In this document: piece by piece, positions 20,333 to 20,484 of the stretch
Layout: every line of letters begins with the position of its first letter
Numbering within the stretch: position 1 is the stretch's first letter
Source of the DNA: Tritrichomonas musculus
Lineage: Eukaryota > Parabasalia > Tritrichomonadida > Tritrichomonadidae
Assembly: GCA_039105265.1 (NCBI GenBank)
Contig: JAPFFF010000532.1
Span: 1 to 20,484 of the forward strand
DNA length: 20,484 nucleotides
Direction of reading: 5' to 3'
Notes under the pieces: model-generated
What the model was told of the DNA's origin: nothing
Database searches by the model: none
Seen by the model: only the letters and a program-made list of their open reading frames with translations
Translations under genes and position numbers: made by a program

Positions 20333-20360
20333 GATGCAAGTACAAGTATGATGGGAGTGC

Positions 20361-20484
20361 GGACAAAATTTTATAATACACTTAAATTTTAATTATTTTT
20401 AAATAAAAATTATTTTCATCATTAATTTATTATATAAGAGCACAAAATATCTATGAAGTATTATTCCTACTTTGAACAATTTTC
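20361..20484. other. AT-rich unique sequence right of satellite 2
   Basis: The satellite stops after gggagtgc at 20360. The remaining 124 bp are strongly AT-rich and contain a small inverted repeat (TTTTTA/TAAAAA near 20397). I see no gene or RNA feature. Confidence 0.6.

Larger units (their letters stand above)
10731..20360. repeat. Satellite 2: 17-bp tandem array, 9.6 kb, about 566 units
   Basis: Units of 17 bp fall mainly into three types: catgatacgagtgcaag, catgatacaagtacaag and tatgatgggagtgcaag. They usually run in order as 51-bp triplets. Common variants are tataagtac, tgccagc, tgtcagc, gatgcaag and acatgtatg. The first full unit starts at 10742 and the last at 20347, a distance of 9605 = 565 x 17, so there is no net slippage. 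The minus strand is largely free of stops because the consensus lacks TTA, CTA and TCA on the plus strand; minus-strand ORFs end chiefly where a tgtcagc variant supplies TCA. No gene is called here. Confidence 0.97.

Noticed and set aside
10731-20360. CRISPR-like array
   Set aside because: Units are contiguous with no unique spacers, and the context is eukaryotic mobile DNA.
10731-20360. Telomeric repeat array
   Set aside because: The unit is 17 bp and not a short G-rich telomere motif, and unique DNA continues at 20361.
10726-20381. Dozens of minus-strand ORFs rich in Leu, Tyr, His and Cys across satellite 2
   Set aside because: They overlap one another in all three frames and end mainly at the tgtcagc variant of the repeat; this is arithmetic of a 17-bp unit, not gene structure.
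1-20484. tRNA, rRNA or other structural RNA genes
   Set aside because: No recognisable tRNA arms or rRNA motifs were seen in the non-repeat regions.

Overview
The window looks like nuclear DNA of a parabasalid protist, most likely Trichomonas vaginalis or a close relative. Four things point there: a compact cluster of intronless ORFs resembling the capsid end of a Maverick (Polinton), hAT transposase ORFs with a trichomonad-type initiator (TCACTT) 11 nt before the ATG, a UAAA tetranucleotide overlapping or close to nearly every stop codon, and AT-rich non-repeat DNA. This assignment is by pattern recognition only; no search was run.

Layout. (1) 1-2979: the end of a Maverick/Polinton-like element. 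Six ORFs lie on alternating strands: a capsid-type protein running off the left edge (-), a small amphipathic protein (+), a coiled-coil protein (+), a small basic protein (-), a second coiled-coil protein (+), and a 245-aa protein with a duplicated module (-). A short 14-bp tandem repeat and an AT-rich tail follow. (2) 2980-8712: a tandem array made almost wholly of hexamers (acatcg, acattc/acatcc, gcaatg, acattt/acaatt, gcatcg). It has larger irregular duplications and a distinct 24-bp minisatellite (eight copies) near its right end. (3) About 8713-10730: an hAT DNA-transposon transposase in two overlapping frames, with promoter-like sequence upstream and an AT-rich 3' flank. (4) 10731-20360: a 9.6-kb satellite of 17-bp units, mostly in 51-bp triplets, with higher-order repeats (1360 bp, plus a segment of about 1 kb duplicated 2261 bp away). 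(5) 20361-20484: AT-rich DNA with no visible gene.

So about three quarters of the window is tandem repeat. The long ORFs in the arrays (up to 1369 codons) follow from repeat periodicity and should not be read as genes without expression data. The most notable structural fact is register: the 17-bp array keeps exact phase from its first full unit to its last (9605 bp = 565 x 17), and the hexamer array loses phase only once in 5.5 kb. The hAT transposase sits between two unrelated satellites, and I see no terminal inverted repeats for it.
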